NCBI GenBank assembly: GCA_022828595.1 | Contig: JAKGHH010000005.1 | Span: forward strand, 67,141,655-67,205,654 | Direction: 5' to 3' | Source of the DNA: Nelumbo lutea | Lineage: Eukaryota > Streptophyta > Magnoliopsida > Proteales > Nelumbonaceae | DNA length: 64,000 bases | Part shown: piece by piece, positions 11,516 to 23,300 of the stretch | Layout: every line of letters starts with the position of its first letter | Numbering within the stretch: the first letter of the stretch is position 1 | Position numbers and translations under genes: made by a program | The notes under the pieces: model-generated | What the model saw: only the letters and a program-made list of their open reading frames with translations | Databases searched by the model: none | What the model was told of the DNA's origin: nothing

Positions 11516-13621
11516 TAGAAGTGTAAATCGGGTTGTGCCGCCCGTGGGCCGTGCCAAGCCCAACACGATGGTTTGTGTTGTGCTGGGTTGGGGGTTTGTA
11601 GTCCACGGACCGGCATGACACGACACGATTATGTGTGCCGTGCCGCCCACGGCCCACGTGCTGGCACGACTCAGCCTCCGGAACAGCCCGCAGGGCCCAT
11701 AGCGGGCAGTGCTAGTTCCATTCGAAAACTAGCAGTCTAGCTCGGTGGCCCCCTCCCCCAATGACTAGTTTCAGCTTTTTTGGGGGTTTCTTACATAAAT
11801 ACTCCCCTAATAGCTATAAACAACTATATAGTAGGGGTATTAATGTATTTTGCTTATGGTGGGGAGAAAAATGACACAAATGCCCCCCAACAACTATATA
11901 ATAATATAACAACTACTTTAGGGGGATTTTTGGGTAAAGTTATAATAATATAATAAATAACTTTAGAATGGCCAAAATACCCCTCCCAACAACTAAAAAT
12001 AGTTTTAGGGTATTTTGGGTAATTGAATTATTTTCAATTCCTATAAATAACCCTATCCTCCACCATTCTTCTCATCACACCAATTCAACATTCAAGAATT
12101 CCCTTAATCTCTTCCCTCTCTCTCATACATTCTTTGCAATCCGAGTGAACTCTAATAGTCTGATTGGTTGATTGTCTGATTCTACAAGTTAGCAATTTGG
12201 GAGGCTTGTACGTTGAAAGGCTTTAACCATTGAAATCAAGTTGGAATTCTGAACCAGCAATCCGGGTAAGTCCAATTAAATTAATTTTATTTTTTAGAAT
12301 TAAAAAAATGGTCGGCTTTTCCCAAAACCCCAAGTTTAGTAGCTTGACTTGGAAAATATTTAAAATAGAGGATGTTGAGGGGAAAGTGAAAAGAGCGGTT
12401 TGTCGAAAATGTTGAAAATGACTTTAGCTATTGTAGCAAGGGAGGTACTGGCCATTTGAGAAGACATTTTCTCACACACGAGAAGGAAGAAGAAATAACC
12501 CACAATTTAAATAAATTGTTGAAATAATGGAAAATAAAGGGGAGAACATTTCTCCCCTTTATTGCTTAGCTACAATATTAGATCCTAAGATTAGGAAAGA
12601 TGGTTTTGATATTTCACTTGAAACATATTGTGAAAATATGAATATTGAAATTGGAAATAAAAAGGAATAAATTAATAATTTATTATTTAAAATGTACAGT
12701 TTATATGAATCTGATCATGTGAAGCAATAGGAAATAATAAGTAGAAGGCAAAAATCTGCTACTTCTACAACAAGTTCATTTCGTGAACTTAATTTATTTA
12801 CAAGCAAAATTTTCTAGTTTAGGTGAGAGAACAAATAATTTGATATTTTAGCCTGGGGGAGTGAACATTCAAAAAATTATCCAGTTCTTGCCGCCATGAC
12901 ACATGATCCATTAACCACTCCGTTGTCTACATGTTACAGTTCCATCAGAGTTTTATTTTAGTGCAGGTACCACTGTACAGGGTTGGGTAGATGCAGTCAT
13001 GCAGAAGATAGATTACAACTTTACAAGACAAAGGAGGACATGATGCTACTATATTCATCGGATATTTCACCTGAAACAGATGATGAAAGTCATGATTCAT
13101 GAACAATAGCTGACTAGTTGTATAGTTTTTTTTTTCAAATTATTGTAAATTTTGTTTTTATTTTATTTAATTTATTTGCTATTAATGTAATTTTGTATTT
13201 TCAATTTATAACTATATTGTATTTTTTTTATATTTTATTAATTTATTCCATTTTCATATTTCATTCATCCCAATATAAAGTATCCAACCAGTGTATATTT
13301 GTATGCTTTATAATTTGTATCATTTAAATTTAAATGAAATAAAATTACTATTTGAATTGTTTTATTTATTTATCTTTTGGGTAATCCATTCAGTTTAGCC
13401 CGGTTCGACCCAGGCCTAAGGCCTGCCCTGTGTCCCAACCCGGCACGACCCAAGACCATGCCATGATACAACACAACATGGGCCCGCACGAGCATGGGCC
13501 ATGGGCCATGTCGGGCCAACCTCCAAAAGTTTCACTGGGGAGGGCTGCATGGCCCACACTTTGCACGGGCCGCCCGCGGGCCATACCATGCGGGCCTGGC
13601 ATGGCCCACTTTACACCTCTT
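11516..13621 (+). mobile_element. Degenerate hAT transposon with transposase remnants (2106 bp)
   Basis: Ends TAGAAGTGTAAA and the complement of AAGAGGTGTAAA are flanked by GTTACTGG (11508-11515) and GCTACTGA (13622-13629), 6 of 8 bases alike. GGGCCGTGCC-type words lie just inside both ends. Inside, on the plus strand, is a BED-type zinc-finger relic: KIFKIEDVEGKVKRAVCRKC near 12350-12412, then GGTGHLRRHFLTHE near 12445-12485, separated by a stop and frameshift. A central piece reads ATILDPKIRKDGF near 12570-12607. The hAT C-terminal dimerisation motif follows near 12845-12960 (ILAWGSEHSKNYPVLAAM, then a broken LTTPLST region). The gene is internally deleted and cannot encode a transposase. 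The exact ends are less certain than the hAT identity. Confidence 0.7.
12302..13100 (+). pseudogene. hAT transposase pseudogene (BED finger and hATC remnants)
   Basis: Three separated blocks in changing frames correspond to the N-terminal BED finger, a mid-protein segment and the C-terminal dimerisation domain of RICESLEEPER-like hAT transposases. Stops such as the TGA just after the CRKC motif (about 12413), frameshifts, and the lack of most of the catalytic region show that it is dead. The family call rests on motif memory and not on an alignment. Confidence 0.65.
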
Positions 13622-13629
13622 GCTACTGA

Positions 13630-14444
13630 TACTTAAATTGGAATATGGGACAAGTAGCAAGTTGTGGGAGCATAGACCCAATTGCATGTTCTATGCTTTG
13701 CCCCCATACCAATTACCAAAAGTTTTAATAGTTAATCTTTGTGCATTGTAGTTAGAAATTAGGAGGTCCGTTAGTTAAATGGGAATAAGGTTTGGAATTG
13801 AAATCGCAAGGGTCTATATTGATTTTAATCATTTGGTCGGGTGGAATTAAAACTTCATTCTCATTTTTGCTAGAATAGCATTTTTCCATTTGAGAGAATG
13901 GTTATCCTTTTTCCCCTTGTCCATTACAACTTATTTCGATTCTGATTCTAATTATCATCTGCATCAAATGAGGAGGTGGAATAGATCATTTCAAGTTCAA
14001 ATTCTGACAGATTTCGATTCTGATTGCAATTCGAATTCAACTACGAATCAAATGGACCCTGAATCAGGCCCAACCACTGTATTCAAGCATTTGCTTAAGT
14101 TGGCGTTAGAACAAGCAAGGGCTTAAAGCTAGCTGGTTCAATTCACTTATTGCCTGGCTCTCAGTTAACTTTACCTTAGCCCCAGAAAAGTGATGGATAA
14201 TCAAGTTACCAAACATATGCTGCAATGACAGCATGTCAACTTAAAATCGACAAAGGCTTAGATGGAAACATCAGTGGCTCAAAAAGATGCCAGATGGGAT
14301 TGAATTTGCCTCCGCCATCCCCGTCCCATCTACAACTTGACTAGAAAAAAAATGAAAAAATAAAAAAAAAACCTTATACCAACTACATGTGTCAAGGGGT
14401 TGCAATAGTCCAAATTAAATTGGTCACGTGTGAATTAAGGAATT
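13630..14444. other. Intergenic; no gene seen
   Basis: Near 13840-14060 there are repeated GATTC/GAATC words (for example TTTCGATTCTGATT at about 13935 and 14010), suggesting a small uncharacterised repeat. No coding region is supported. Confidence 0.45.
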
Positions 14445-14447
14445 TTA

Positions 14448-15104
14448 GGTCATGTTTGGGAGTGGTTAAATTAAAAATAAGTGTTTAGAAACAAGCGCTC
14501 ATTCTAATAAACATTATTTGAATTTGACACCCAACATTTTCAAGTAATCACTCATGGGTGTTTGTTAGTCCTTTTCTCTAATAAGCACTTAAATATGCAT
14601 TTGTGACTATTTTATTTTTCATTTTCATTCAAAATTTCAAAATATACCATTTGAAAGCACTTTTATTAAGTCACTTTTATAAAACCACTTTTATGAAAGT
14701 GCTTTTATAAAAGTATTTTCATAAAAGTGATTTCGTAAAAGTACTTTCATAAAAGTATTTTTATAAAAGTACTTTCACAAAAGTGCTTCTATAAAAATAC
14801 TTTCTTAAAAGTGCTTTTATAGTAGTACTTTCTTAAAAGTGCTTTCATAAAGTTACTTTTTATAAAATTTAACTAGGGATACTTTTATAAGTGGTATTTT
14901 AAAATTCAAATAGGGATAATTTTGGAAGAAAAAAATTGAATAAGTGCTTATTGTATAAGCACTTAAAAAAAGCTAGAAATTTGGGCTTAAAATATAAGCC
15001 CTTATTTTTAAAATAAACACTTATTTCGGGCTTATTCCCCAAATACCAATAAGTGCTTAATGGCCAAAATAAGCACTTATTCTTAAGTACTCCCAAACAT
15101 GGCC
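14448..15104. mobile_element. Tourist/Harbinger-like MITE with internal tandem palindromes (657 bp)
   Basis: The left end GGTCATGTTTGGGAGT pairs with the right end ACTCCCAAACATGGCC, and each is flanked by TTA (14445-14447 and 15105-15107). Just inside are matching AAGCACTTATT / AATAAGTGCTTA words. From about 14655 to 14870 the interior repeats an imperfect 20-22 bp palindromic unit of the form AAAAGTGCTTTTATAAAAGT about ten times. No coding capacity was seen. Confidence 0.75.
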
Positions 15105-15107
15105 TTA

Positions 15108-16303
15108 ATAGTCCAAGGTGGTCCCATGAAAGGTGTTTCTTTTTTTCTAAGGATTAATCTTTAATGCCGAAAAAACATGACACCGGAATAACTTTGACTA
15201 ACCAAAACCCCTTATTTGCATGGAATTCGACTTAGGTCAGTGCAAAGCCTATTTGAACAACTTTTACAGCCTTGTATTGGGAATATCTCCGTACTTATTT
15301 GCTTTATTTTATTGGGAAATATTTCCAATGGAAGTTTGCGAGAGGCTATTCGAACGATGTGGAACGAAAAAACAGCCACCCTCCAGTCAATTTTGATGAA
15401 TACCATGGTACCACCTAATTGATTACCACTTTTATGATACCGATTTTTTCTAAATACGTATAAGGCATTCTTATAATATTAGTTGATTGGTTAATTGGTT
15501 ATAAATTATTCTTATATCATGTCTTTTCGATATCATAATTGAAAATTTTTTGAGTAAGTTTTTAATGCCTTAAAGCATGATATTGGAAGAACTTTGATGA
15601 ATATGATAATGGTTGACAATAGTATTTCAAGTGTAGGGATGTGGGAACAATTTGTGAGTAGTAGATCTGAAGTGAAAGATGAATGGGCTCCCCACATAAT
15701 TAAGGGGAAGCATATGTGGGGAGCGCTATGTGAGATGGCCATCCAAACTCCATCTTGTGCCCTTAGGATCTGCTATGCACGAATTGTTCCCACATTTCTA
15801 CCCATGGAACACCACTATAGTGTATTGGGAATATCTCCCCATGAATGATAAGGAAGATATTTCAAGGGATTCTAACACACAAGGGCAACATTTTGCCCCG
15901 AATAGCAACAAAAATAACTTTCAAGGTAGCTTTTTCTGAAAAATATCATATAAGAGCACTGACTTACAAGGTCTTTATACGTATGGGATGCAAATTGTAT
16001 TCATATCTTTTTGGACAAAATTACCCTTCTCATTGCAAAACGCTCTCCCTTTCTTAATCTTTCTTTCTCTCGATCAAAATGAGATGACCTTAGTCACCAT
16101 TCAACTCTTTCTCTCTCCCTCTCTCTCTCTCTCTCTTGGAGAAAAACAAAAACACATATATTCGAGCCGGCTCGCAAGCCTCACGAGTTGAGTTCTAGTA
16201 GGCTCGTTTCATAATCGAGCCAGTGAGTTGGGCTCAAGCTCGGTTCAAACTAAGCCGAGCCGAGCTCGAGCAGCCCATAAAAAGCTTGGCTCATTGCCAC
16301 CCC
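15108..16303. other. Intergenic repeat-derived sequence; no gene seen
   Basis: It holds two copies of the ATTGGGAATATCTCC motif (15276-15290 and 15824-15838), and CACACATAATTAAGG / CATATGTGGGGAGC inverted words near 15690-15725. There is a CT run at about 16105-16136 and the degenerate end of a hAT-like repeat (GCTCATTGCCACCCC near 16289-16303). None of the frames resembles a protein. Confidence 0.45.
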
Positions 16304-18412
16304 TCAAGGCACTCTACCCCATCCTTGGCCTATTCCTGATGGTGGGGCGGGTTCAAGGCGAGGGACCCATTCCCTATTAGGGATGAGGAATCCCCAAAAT
16401 TTCCCTGCTGTGAGACAATCATCTAAAAATAATCTTATTTGTGGATATTTTACAAATAGGATTGTGGGAATTTTGGGGCATTTTATGAATTGGCTTATGA
16501 CAATTTGGGGGTATTTTATATATGGAATTGTAGGAACCTAGGATTATAGGAATATGAGGAAAACTTGAAGATATTTTAAAAATCAATATTAAATCTATTG
16601 ATATTTTACTAATTTACCATCGTGTTTGGGAAATTATATGCAAACCCCATCCCTGATTTGGAGCAAAAATATTTTCCCCATTCCTATTTAAAATTCAAAA
16701 AACTTACCCCATTTGGGGTGGGATGGAGTAGGGTCCTAATTTTACAATGAAAATTGCTATCCTTACAATTCTAATAATTTTCTATAATTAATTAACTTAG
16801 AGTAAATTAAATAACAATAAATTACAATATTTTCTGATAATTTTCAAAAATTATTGAAATCGTTGCTGATTAACAAAAATGTATAGTAAAACAATTATTT
16901 ACAATAACAATAGATTAATGTAAATTATTTACTTTTTAAGCCTAAATTATTTACTATTAATCAAAGTGATGTAATTATAGTAAAATAATGTAATTATGGT
17001 AAATTACATTAATTTTAATTAAAAGTAAACCGTTTGTTGTTAATTAATGTAAAACCAAGTATGGTTGCAGTCAACCAAGTGGTCTAGATCGGTGTTGATA
17101 GATTTAATAATTTTCCTAATTATTTATTAAAATAATAATAATGGATTGTTATTTAAATAAATATGAAATAATTTCTAATAGATTAATTTCCTAATTTAAT
17201 TTTCCTAAAACTTTTAATAATGATTTAGTTGAATATCCCTAAATTATTTGATAAATGTTAACTATAATTATCGATTTTATGGAAATTAGTAAACTACGGT
17301 AATTGGTAATATCATTTATGAATAAATAATTGTTGTAAAATTTTAATGAAAATTTACTAAAGTGCATTGATTAACGTAAATTATGCTAAACATTAAAATT
17401 TTGAACATTTATTAATTAACCAATGGTTAGTTTTCACTAATGGTTGGTTAGTTTCGAGTGACCAACTCCCTAACTCGACTAGATCAGTTTGGCTAGCCAA
17501 ACAATCTCCAACTAAACTAAATTGCATAGTGAAAACTCCTAATTTCTGCTAAATTAATAGTCTAATCTCTAACAAATAATAATAGTTTAACCTCCAATAA
17601 TTATTGAAAATTTATAGCAAAAATACACAATTGTTGAAAATATATTTATAATGAATAAAATAAATAACTAATAAAATGCTTTAATACCTCTAAGTTATTT
17701 AATGTAATTCCACTATATCAATAATATTTATTTATTTTTCATTTATTTATATTTTATATTCTTATTATTGAATATTAATAAATCTATTATAATTAATTTT
17801 ATGTTTTTGATGATTTTTTAAAGTTACTATAGAATTGTGTTCTTTAACCTATTTTTTGTTTTTAAATAATATTTAAAATATGATTTAGTATTCAATTTTT
17901 TATATTGAAAACATTTAAAATTTATTTAAAAAGTATATAAAACATAATTAATACCCCGCCCCACCTCGAATAGGGCAAGTTTTATCAAATCATAAATAGG
18001 GATGAAGAAGAGATAGGGTGGAGGTGGGGAAAATATTTTTGCCCCAAATCAAGGACGGGGAAAGAACAGGGTTTGCATATAATTCCCCAAACCCGGTGGT
18101 TAATTATTAAAATATTAGTAGATTTAATATTGACTTTTAAAATATCCCTAAGATTTTCCTCATATTTTAATAGTCTTAGGATCCCACAATTCCATTTATA
18201 AAATACCCCCAAATTTCCATAATCTAATTCCTAAAATACCCAAAATTTCCATAATCCTATTTATAAAATATTCATAAATTAGATTATTTTTAGGTGGTTG
18301 CCTCATGGTGGGGAAAAATTGGGGATTCCCTATCCTTGATAGGGAATGGGTGCCTTGCCTCAAACCCACCACGCCTCCAAGGACTAGGCGGGGATGGGGT
18401 AGAGTGTCTTGA
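16304..18412. repeat. Long inverted repeat, arms about 430-460 bp around AT-rich spacer
   Basis: The left arm (about 16304-16730) reappears in reverse complement as the right arm (about 17953-18412). The outer edges read TCAAGGCACTCTACCCCATC and the complement of TCAAGACACTCTACCCCATC. Within the arms, blocks such as CATTCCCTATTAGGGATGAG, AAATATTTTTGCCCC / AGCAAAAATATTTTCCCC and CCCAAATTTCC pair up. The spacer is AT-rich and has no coding content. Long terminal inverted repeats suggest a foldback or Mutator-like non-autonomous element, but no flanking target duplication was found. Confidence 0.7.
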
Positions 18413-19464
18413 CTACGGGGGCATAGAGTAGGGAGGGGTGCCGCATCCCGCGCATCGCACAAGGCCCCGCTAGTTATAATTACTTTAGTGCTTTTGATAA
18501 TTATTTTAAAATTATAACATAAGTTTGTTATTTGATCTATATTTTGTTTTTGAAATAATAGATAGGATATGATTTAGTTATTAATATTTAAAGTATTTAA
18601 AAATTTGTTATTTAAATAATACCTTTATTTAAATTTTTCAAAATTTATTTATTTTTATTAAATTTAATAATCCATGAAATTATAATTTATATTATTATTA
18701 CATAATTTCATTATTAATTTTGTAAAATATAAAATTATTATTAATTCAAAAGTTATAAAATCTATTATATTTATTATTCTATTCTTAAGATTTTTTTTAA
18801 AATTTATTACATAATTTCATTATTTTAACTATTTAAAATTTAGTTATTTTAAACATTTTATTATTTAAATATTTAAATAATATTAAAATATTTAACATTT
18901 TTTGTTATTTAAATTTAATTTTTTAAGTTATTATGTAATTTTAAATATTTTGTTATATAATTATTTAGATATTTTTAATATTTTGTTATTTAAATAATTT
19001 TTTATTTATGTTTTTAAAACATTATTTAATTATTAAATTGAATAACCTATAAAATTATAATTTATATTGTTATTACATTATGGATTTCATAAAAATATAA
19101 AATTATTAATAATATAAATATTATTAAAGCTATTATAATAATTTTTGTGTTTTTAATAAATATTTTAAAGTTATTACAAAATTTTATTATAATTTTTAAA
19201 TAATTGTCAAATGCTTTAATTGAAACTTTCTTTATATATACATATATGAAAAGTGTGGGAGATGATAAATTGGAATTAGAGATAATTTAGGAAATAATGG
19301 GGTATATTTAGTTTCCTAATAAAAAGGAGAGGAAAAAAAGGTGATAAACCATGTTAGGTGGCAAATCCTAATGATTCTAGAGGGAATCTTGCACCCCATA
19401 TAGAATTGCTTTGTTTGGGTAATGGAGCAAAGAGATCATTGCTGACATGGCAAGCTCTACTTTA

Positions 19465-19497
<33 letters not shown>

Positions 19498-19836
19498 AGC
19501 CAAAAGTTCCCCTTATGGACTAGAACCCCTATTTCCAATGCACAGTTGTAATATCCTGTAGGTAGGGATGTGGAAAGAGCTTATGGGTGGCAGATCAAAG
19601 CCCCATCTGGTGTAGATCAAATGAACAAGATTGGAGTAATGTTCTCCGACCTTGGATCTCCTACCTATGCTTATCCACACGACACTACAGCTGTACATTG
19701 GAAACATCTCCGGATTCATGTTCTATCCTCTGTTGTACAACATGTAAGGGAGTGGCCGTTGGGTGTTGAGGACCAACATCTTGGGCTGTTGAGAACGTTA
19801 TTAAGCATGACACATCAATCCATCAATCTGCTGCTT
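18413..19836. other. AT-rich intergenic DNA; no gene seen
   Basis: About 18470-19240 is extremely A/T-rich with ATTATTTAAAT-type words. A TA dinucleotide run occupies about 19470-19497. Around 19520-19715 the words ATTTCCAATGCACAGTTGTA and TACAGCTGTACATTGGAAAC form a decayed inverted repeat, probably a MITE. No coding region is supported. Confidence 0.5.
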
Positions 19837-20016
19837 AGACCAGATCTGCTCCTCACAGAGCATGTCTCACACTGATCTCACAGGCACATCCCACCGTGCA
19901 GTGACAATATCTCCCATGAATAATAACATATAAGTGCGGGAGATGTTCCCGATATATGATGAGATGTGCCCATAAAATTAGTGTGAAGTGCGCTGTGTGA
20001 GGAGCAGATCCAGTCT
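19837..20016. mobile_element. MITE with GATCTGCTCC inverted termini, copy 1
   Basis: The left end AGACCAGATCTGCTCCTCAC pairs with the complement of the right end, AGACTGGATCTGCTCCTCAC. The pairing continues through ACA(G/C)AGC. A related element is at 59753-59890. The inside carries a GGGAGATGTTCCCG-like word, related to the recurring TTGGGAATATCTCC motif. No transposase or clear target duplication was found. Confidence 0.6.
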
Positions 20017-20232
20017 CGTCTTATTGGTCAAAGGAATATTAAGGGCAATTACCTTACGTCCATGGTACTGTCTCATGCCCAAAAGAAAAAAAAAAAAGAA
20101 GCTTCCAACACCCAAAGTTTTACCTTTGCCGACTGAATAGTAGCTGGACCCTTTTGACTCCTCTATTGTCGTAGTTTAAATTAAATTTAATCTTATTTTT
20201 AGGCTTAAAAATATTTTCAAGAAATTTATTAA

Positions 20233-20346
20233 GGGTATGCGTGGTTTATAGAATATGAGAGAGAAACAGCCTTGATAAATATAAAGTTAAAGGGAAAATT
20301 CTTAAGGTTCTGTTCTATCCTATTTTCTATCATACAAAACATAGCC
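20233..20346. mobile_element. Tourist/Harbinger-like MITE (114 bp)
   Basis: The left end GGGTATGCGTGGTTTATAGA pairs with the complement of the right end, GGCTATGTTTTGTATGATAG. TAA directly flanks both ends (20230-20232 and 20347-20349). It is a member of the family noted at 6824-6935. Confidence 0.6.
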
Positions 20347-20349
20347 TAA

Positions 20350-23300
20350 TAAAAAGAAAATTTAGCTGGACATAACCCATTTTAATGCAACTATGGATGC
20401 GGGGTAAAAGAGTAATTACAATAATATTTCTTTTAAGTTTTAACCCGTGGGCTTAGTGGGGATTCGACAGTGGGATACCCTCTGGCTTCATGGATTCTGT
20501 CAAGAATGGTAAAGATAAAAGAGAGAACAGGAATATTAAGTTTTCAAAAAGCTGCATCCAAACATGTCCTTACCTTCTTTGTATGATTGTTTCCTGTCTT
20601 GTTTTACCTAAGAAATACATGAAAAAAGGTGAACTGAGATAGGGTTGTGGCAGAGTGTACTGAGAGGAACGCTAACCACTATATGTGTATTGTACATGTA
20701 CCATGGTTCCAAAATTCTGCCCAGTTGAATTGTCCCACTCATCTAAGGAAAATAATGGGTCGCCCCTTCTGGCGTTTCAATTTGCAATAATTCCCTCTTT
20801 CACAAAATCCAAACATTCAAGAGTTGGTGCAGTCAGGAACCGTCTGTTTTCGTATGCGAGGTCGTCAGTGCTCAGTTGCTAGAACTTGGACGGTTAAAAC
20901 AAATACTTCTGCTGAATTCCAAGTCTCTCAGTAGTCAGTACCAACTTTTCTGCATATTTGATCAACTTGGGAATACAGATTATTTAGCTATCCTTATTAA
21001 TAACCCAAATGCATCGTTCTTAGTTAATATCTTATCATTGCCAATCCATTTGATGTTGGTTCAGTCAGGAGTTGGGCGTGTTCAAATAAGGGATGATCAT
21101 GGGTTGGGCCGGGTCAGGGGTTGAATTTAGTACATAAATATTAATATTACATTGGTCCAAACTAGGTTGGGCTTTGGCTTGGCTTTGGAGCTATTAAAAA
21201 GAAAAAAAGGGTATGAACCTCATTTTAATTCCCTAGATTTGGTTTGGTTTGATTTATGCCTTCTTTTATAAATTAAGGCCTTGCGTAAAACGGCAATTTT
21301 CATACATGGGTTGGCTCATGTATCAACATATCAACTTATGAATATAATATGAAATTAAATTTGTTATATAAAATAAAATAAAATAAAATATATTTGTATA
21401 TATAATATATTATTATTATTATTACTATTATTATTATTATTATGAAAATTGTTCAAAATTCATCAAGTCAATCAGTTTTTAATTTTCAAAATTCACTATC
21501 CATTAGAGCACTCTTAAAGTTTATTGACCCAAGTTGTAAAATGAGTCGAACATAAAAGAAGAAAAAATAATAAATTAGCAACATCTGTTAGTGAAGTTAA
21601 CATTATCTTATTGATATGGTGAGTTTTAGATGTTTTAAAAAGTTACCATAAATTTAAGAGAATTGGTAAAAAAATCATGGTAAATTTTAGATAATTTCCC
21701 TTATTATGATAAAGCAAACTCTCCACGTTATATGTCACTAGGCTCGGATTTAACAGTTACACATCATGATCCATTGTTTTATTCAAGTTGTCCTAGAGAT
21801 AAAAACATATACAGTTAAGCAATTGAATAGTAAAGGGCTTGGAAAAATGGAATACATTTATAAAAGAATCCTCCCTTATTCTTTTCTTACTATACAGTAG
21901 TACATGCTTATTTATCACGTACCGGTACCGGAACCTTCTGGAATTTTTCGCATCTGTCTCTTCACGCTTATCTCTCGTAATCGTATATCCTTTTTTTTTT
22001 CCTTTTCTGGTCTTGCTTGTGATTGGTTAAAGCGCAGGATGATATAAGTTTTTGGTCTTTCAACCGCATGCCATGCTCCCTATTTATTTGCTTTTAAAAG
22101 CTGGTGTTTGAATATTTGCTTTTGCTTTTAATTTCCAAGCAAGACCAGCCAGATCACAAAACAACTATGTGCTTAGGTGTATATAATTCAATAATCATGT
22201 AAAATTACATGTTCACGATCAGCACTCAGCAGTGACTCCAACTTATTTTTATATCATCATATCACTCTTCTTTTTGGCTAATGAAAGCGATGTTAATGTT
22301 AATGCAAATGACACAGTCAGTATCCTAAAAATGTTTTGGGGAGATGATCCAATGGGCCGGGTAAAGAATATTGCTAAAGGGCCCCATCTCAAACCCTGAT
22401 GGACCAACCTGTATGCGTGTGAAATCGGTTAGCGGTGGAATGGTGGGTGTGGGTTGGGGGGGGGGGGGGATTGTTTGATGGATGGGCCCTCTGTCCAAGA
22501 GAAGAAGCATGTATTGAATGGAAGAAGGGTTGGAACTTGGAAGCCTCTAACCCTTCAATTCCCAAGGCTTGTCTCTGTCCATTTCTTACCAGAACCTCTG
22601 AAAATCCATAGAAAAGTTGTCTAAGCCGATAGAAGCCCATCTGACTGAGTAGATAGATTGATGGGCCAGGTGAAGGACCCCTGAGAGAGAAAAAAAAAAA
22701 TGGCTAACTGCGCTGACTAACTGCTGCTGAGTGCTGATACACACAGCCGCGGAGTGTTGATTACAGGGAAGAATCAAGAATTGGTGTTGGTGGTAGGGTG
22801 ATGGCGTTGTTGAATTATTGATTCATCAGTCAATATCAATAAAAAGATTAAAGAAAGGGAAAGAATGGGGAGAGAGAAGAGAGCAGCACACCGTCCCGCC
22901 ACTAAAGAGGAGACAATTAGAGGTTTATAGCGTGGTAGCTAGACGTCATGATGCCAAGTGGAATATATCTTTGATTACATAGGACGGCTTGTTGGTGGGT
23001 TTTCTTTCCCCATCCGGCGCAACTTTTCTAGTCCTTAGTCCTTACTAGATCTAAGTCTAAGAAGCAGCAACGGACTGTTCAAATGTTGGCCCTGTTGGCT
23101 GTTTGGGGTCTTCGTTGCTTGCTTTATTGCCGTGTCTACTGTCTACTTGATACACCTTCATTAAAATATTATTACTTTAACATTGTCTGGCAGATAAAGA
23201 TAACGGTACATAATCACTGGACCAATCCCAACCCTTTTCTTTCTTTATGTCTTCAAACAGAGCGAGAGGGACTGAGATTCTGAGAGATAAGGATTTAATA

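Noticed and set aside
13390..13636. GC-rich overlapping frames with Gly/Pro/Met-rich translations
   Set aside because: They translate the CATGGGCC-type sub-terminal repeats of the hAT element at 11516-13621.
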